6,419 nucleotides of DNA from an uncultured Pseudomonadota bacterium (lineage in GTDB: Bacteria > Pseudomonadota > Gammaproteobacteria > Burkholderiales > Casimicrobiaceae). Made by a program: the position numbers and the translations under genes. Below, one piece after another: positions 5,638 to 6,419 of the stretch. Under the pieces are notes generated by a model. The model was not told the DNA's origin, searched no databases, and was given only the letters and a program-made list of their open reading frames with translations. The stretch covers positions 1-6,419 of the forward strand of contig CALFEY010000223.1 in the NCBI GenBank assembly GCA_937958295.1, given 5' to 3'. Numbering within the stretch: the stretch's first letter is position 1; every line of letters starts with the position of its first letter.

Positions 5638-6419
5638 GCGCGGCCGCAAGCAAGCGATGGAAGTGGTGCACCCCGCGCTCGTGTGCCGGCGCGTAGCGCC
5701 CACCGCGATACAGGCGCGAGCGCATGCCGCGTTGCACCGCCTCGACGACGGCCTCGTCCTCGGCCTCCACCGCGTCGAGCGCGCCGCCGGCGCCGCGATC
5801 TTGCAGCGCGCCGTTGCCGACATAGGCGCGGAAGCGCACCCGGGTGGCAGCGGGACCCTGCGGCTCCACCACGTTCACCGACAGCCCCCACGGATAGAAG
5901 TTGAGCATGAGGTTGGGAAAGAGCCACACGTAGTAGGCCGCCACGCGCACGGCGCCCTGTGCAGCGGGGAAGGCGGGCTCGTCTGCACGGGCCTGCGCCA
6001 CCTGCAGCACCGCGTGCCGGAACAGGTGGGTAGCGTAGGACCACGCGTCGATGGTCTGCGCAAGCCCCGGATGCACGAACGGGATGTGGAAGCCCTCGAG
6101 GTAGTTCTCCACGTACAGTGCCCAATGTGCGGCGAGGCTGAAGTCGCGGTCGCGCGCGGGATCGTGGTGCCACGAGGCGACGGCCAGCGCCGGCAGGCGC
6201 GCAAAGACATCGCCGGTCACCTCTGCGAACGGGCGTGGGGGGGCGAGGGCGGCAAAGCCGTGCCCCTGCCATGCGGCGAAGGGCACTGCGGGCAGGTCGT
6301 CGCCCGGGCTCGGGAAGTCGGTCGCGCCGGCGAAGCCCGGCATGAACGTCACGCGCCCGGCAAGATCGAAGCGGCGCGAGTGGTACCCGCAGCGGATCTC
6401 GCTGGCGGCACACGGAGCG
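5621..6419 (-). CDS. Rieske non-heme iron oxygenase alpha subunit, choline-monooxygenase-like (5' part outside window)
   Basis: The catalytic portion of a Rieske-type ring-hydroxylating or N-oxygenase alpha subunit; about 265 residues are visible. The frame is open to the window edge. The N-terminal part, with the first Cys-x-His cluster ligands, is therefore missing because of the window, not a deletion. The second Rieske ligand pair is CGYH (codons 6391-6380), followed by SRRFDLAGR. The mononuclear iron motif NYLEGFHIPFVHPGL has its two His codons at 6088-6086 and 6073-6071. The third ligand is probably the Asp at 5758-5756 in EDEAVVEAVQRGM. The C-terminal block RYAPAHERGVHHFHRLL and the PNLMLNFYPWGLSVNVVEP block are close to choline monooxygenase and related betaine/carnitine-type oxygenases. 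The substrate is not determinable. A reductase partner would be expected but is not seen. The GTG at 6352 is an internal codon, not the start. Confidence 0.9.
   Translation of the reverse strand, partial: APCAASEIRCGYHSRRFDLAGRVTFMPGFAGATDFPSPGDDLPAVPFAAWQGHGFAALAPPRPFAEVTGDVFARLPALAVASWHHDPARDRDFSLAAHWALYVENYLEGFHIPFVHPGLAQTIDAWSYATHLFRHAVLQVAQARADEPAFPAAQGAVRVAAYYVWLFPNLMLNFYPWGLSVNVVEPQGPAATRVRFRAYVGNGALQDRGAGGALDAVEAEDEAVVEAVQRGMRSRLYRGGRYAPAHERGVHHFHRLLAAALTAQA

Noticed and set aside
4495..5823. Leftward open frame of about 440 codons antisense to the TerC-like gene
   Set aside because: It is highly charged low-complexity sequence rich in Arg, Glu, His and Ala, the expected reverse of a hydrophobic membrane protein gene.
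5430..6413. Alternative leftward frame across the Rieske gene
   Set aside because: The overlapping frame carries clear Rieske and mononuclear iron motifs; this one is Arg/Ala-rich with no motif.

Overview
The window is very GC-rich and densely coding. It looks like a chromosomal segment of a betaproteobacterium, probably of Burkholderiales type. The basis is the Bug/TctC-type periplasmic binding protein, a family greatly expanded in that group, the codon use, and short intergenic gaps. The genus cannot be named from the sequence alone. No rRNA, tRNA, CRISPR, transposase or phage gene was seen.

Positions 15-4304 form a divergently transcribed block around one AT-rich intergenic region (1898-2026). 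Leftward runs a two-gene unit: an M19-type (membrane/renal dipeptidase-like) peptidase, followed 11 bp later by a carbon-nitrogen hydrolase with an intact Glu-Lys-Cys triad. Rightward runs a second two-gene unit: a Bug-family solute-binding protein with a signal peptide, followed 19 bp later by a cytoplasmic FAD-dependent amine/D-amino-acid oxidoreductase. The shared region holds candidate face-to-face promoters, a TATTGC-GAT-GCAATA inverted repeat and a second GTATTGC copy exactly 20 bp away. This suggests one regulator controls both directions. A reasonable but unproven reading is a scavenging module: the binding protein captures a small amino-acid derivative, the two hydrolases release an amino acid (possibly of D configuration, or N-carbamoylated), and the FAD enzyme oxidises it.

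Positions 4305-4698 hold a small leftward gene (59 aa, unrecognised function) that converges on the FAD gene with only 14 bp between stop codons, and then a 200-bp divergent intergenic region with a nested inverted repeat. Positions 4699-5637 encode a rightward TerC/Alx-type membrane protein, a family linked to manganese/metal export. Its 3' end overlaps by 17 bp, tail to tail, with a leftward Rieske-type oxygenase alpha subunit (5621 to the window edge). That gene's N-terminal part, including the first Rieske Cys-His pair, lies outside the window.

The most unusual points are the shared operator-like region, the M19 homologue that has lost several canonical zinc ligands, and the possible D-amino-acid theme of the divergent block. 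Nothing here is clear evidence of a wholly new system.
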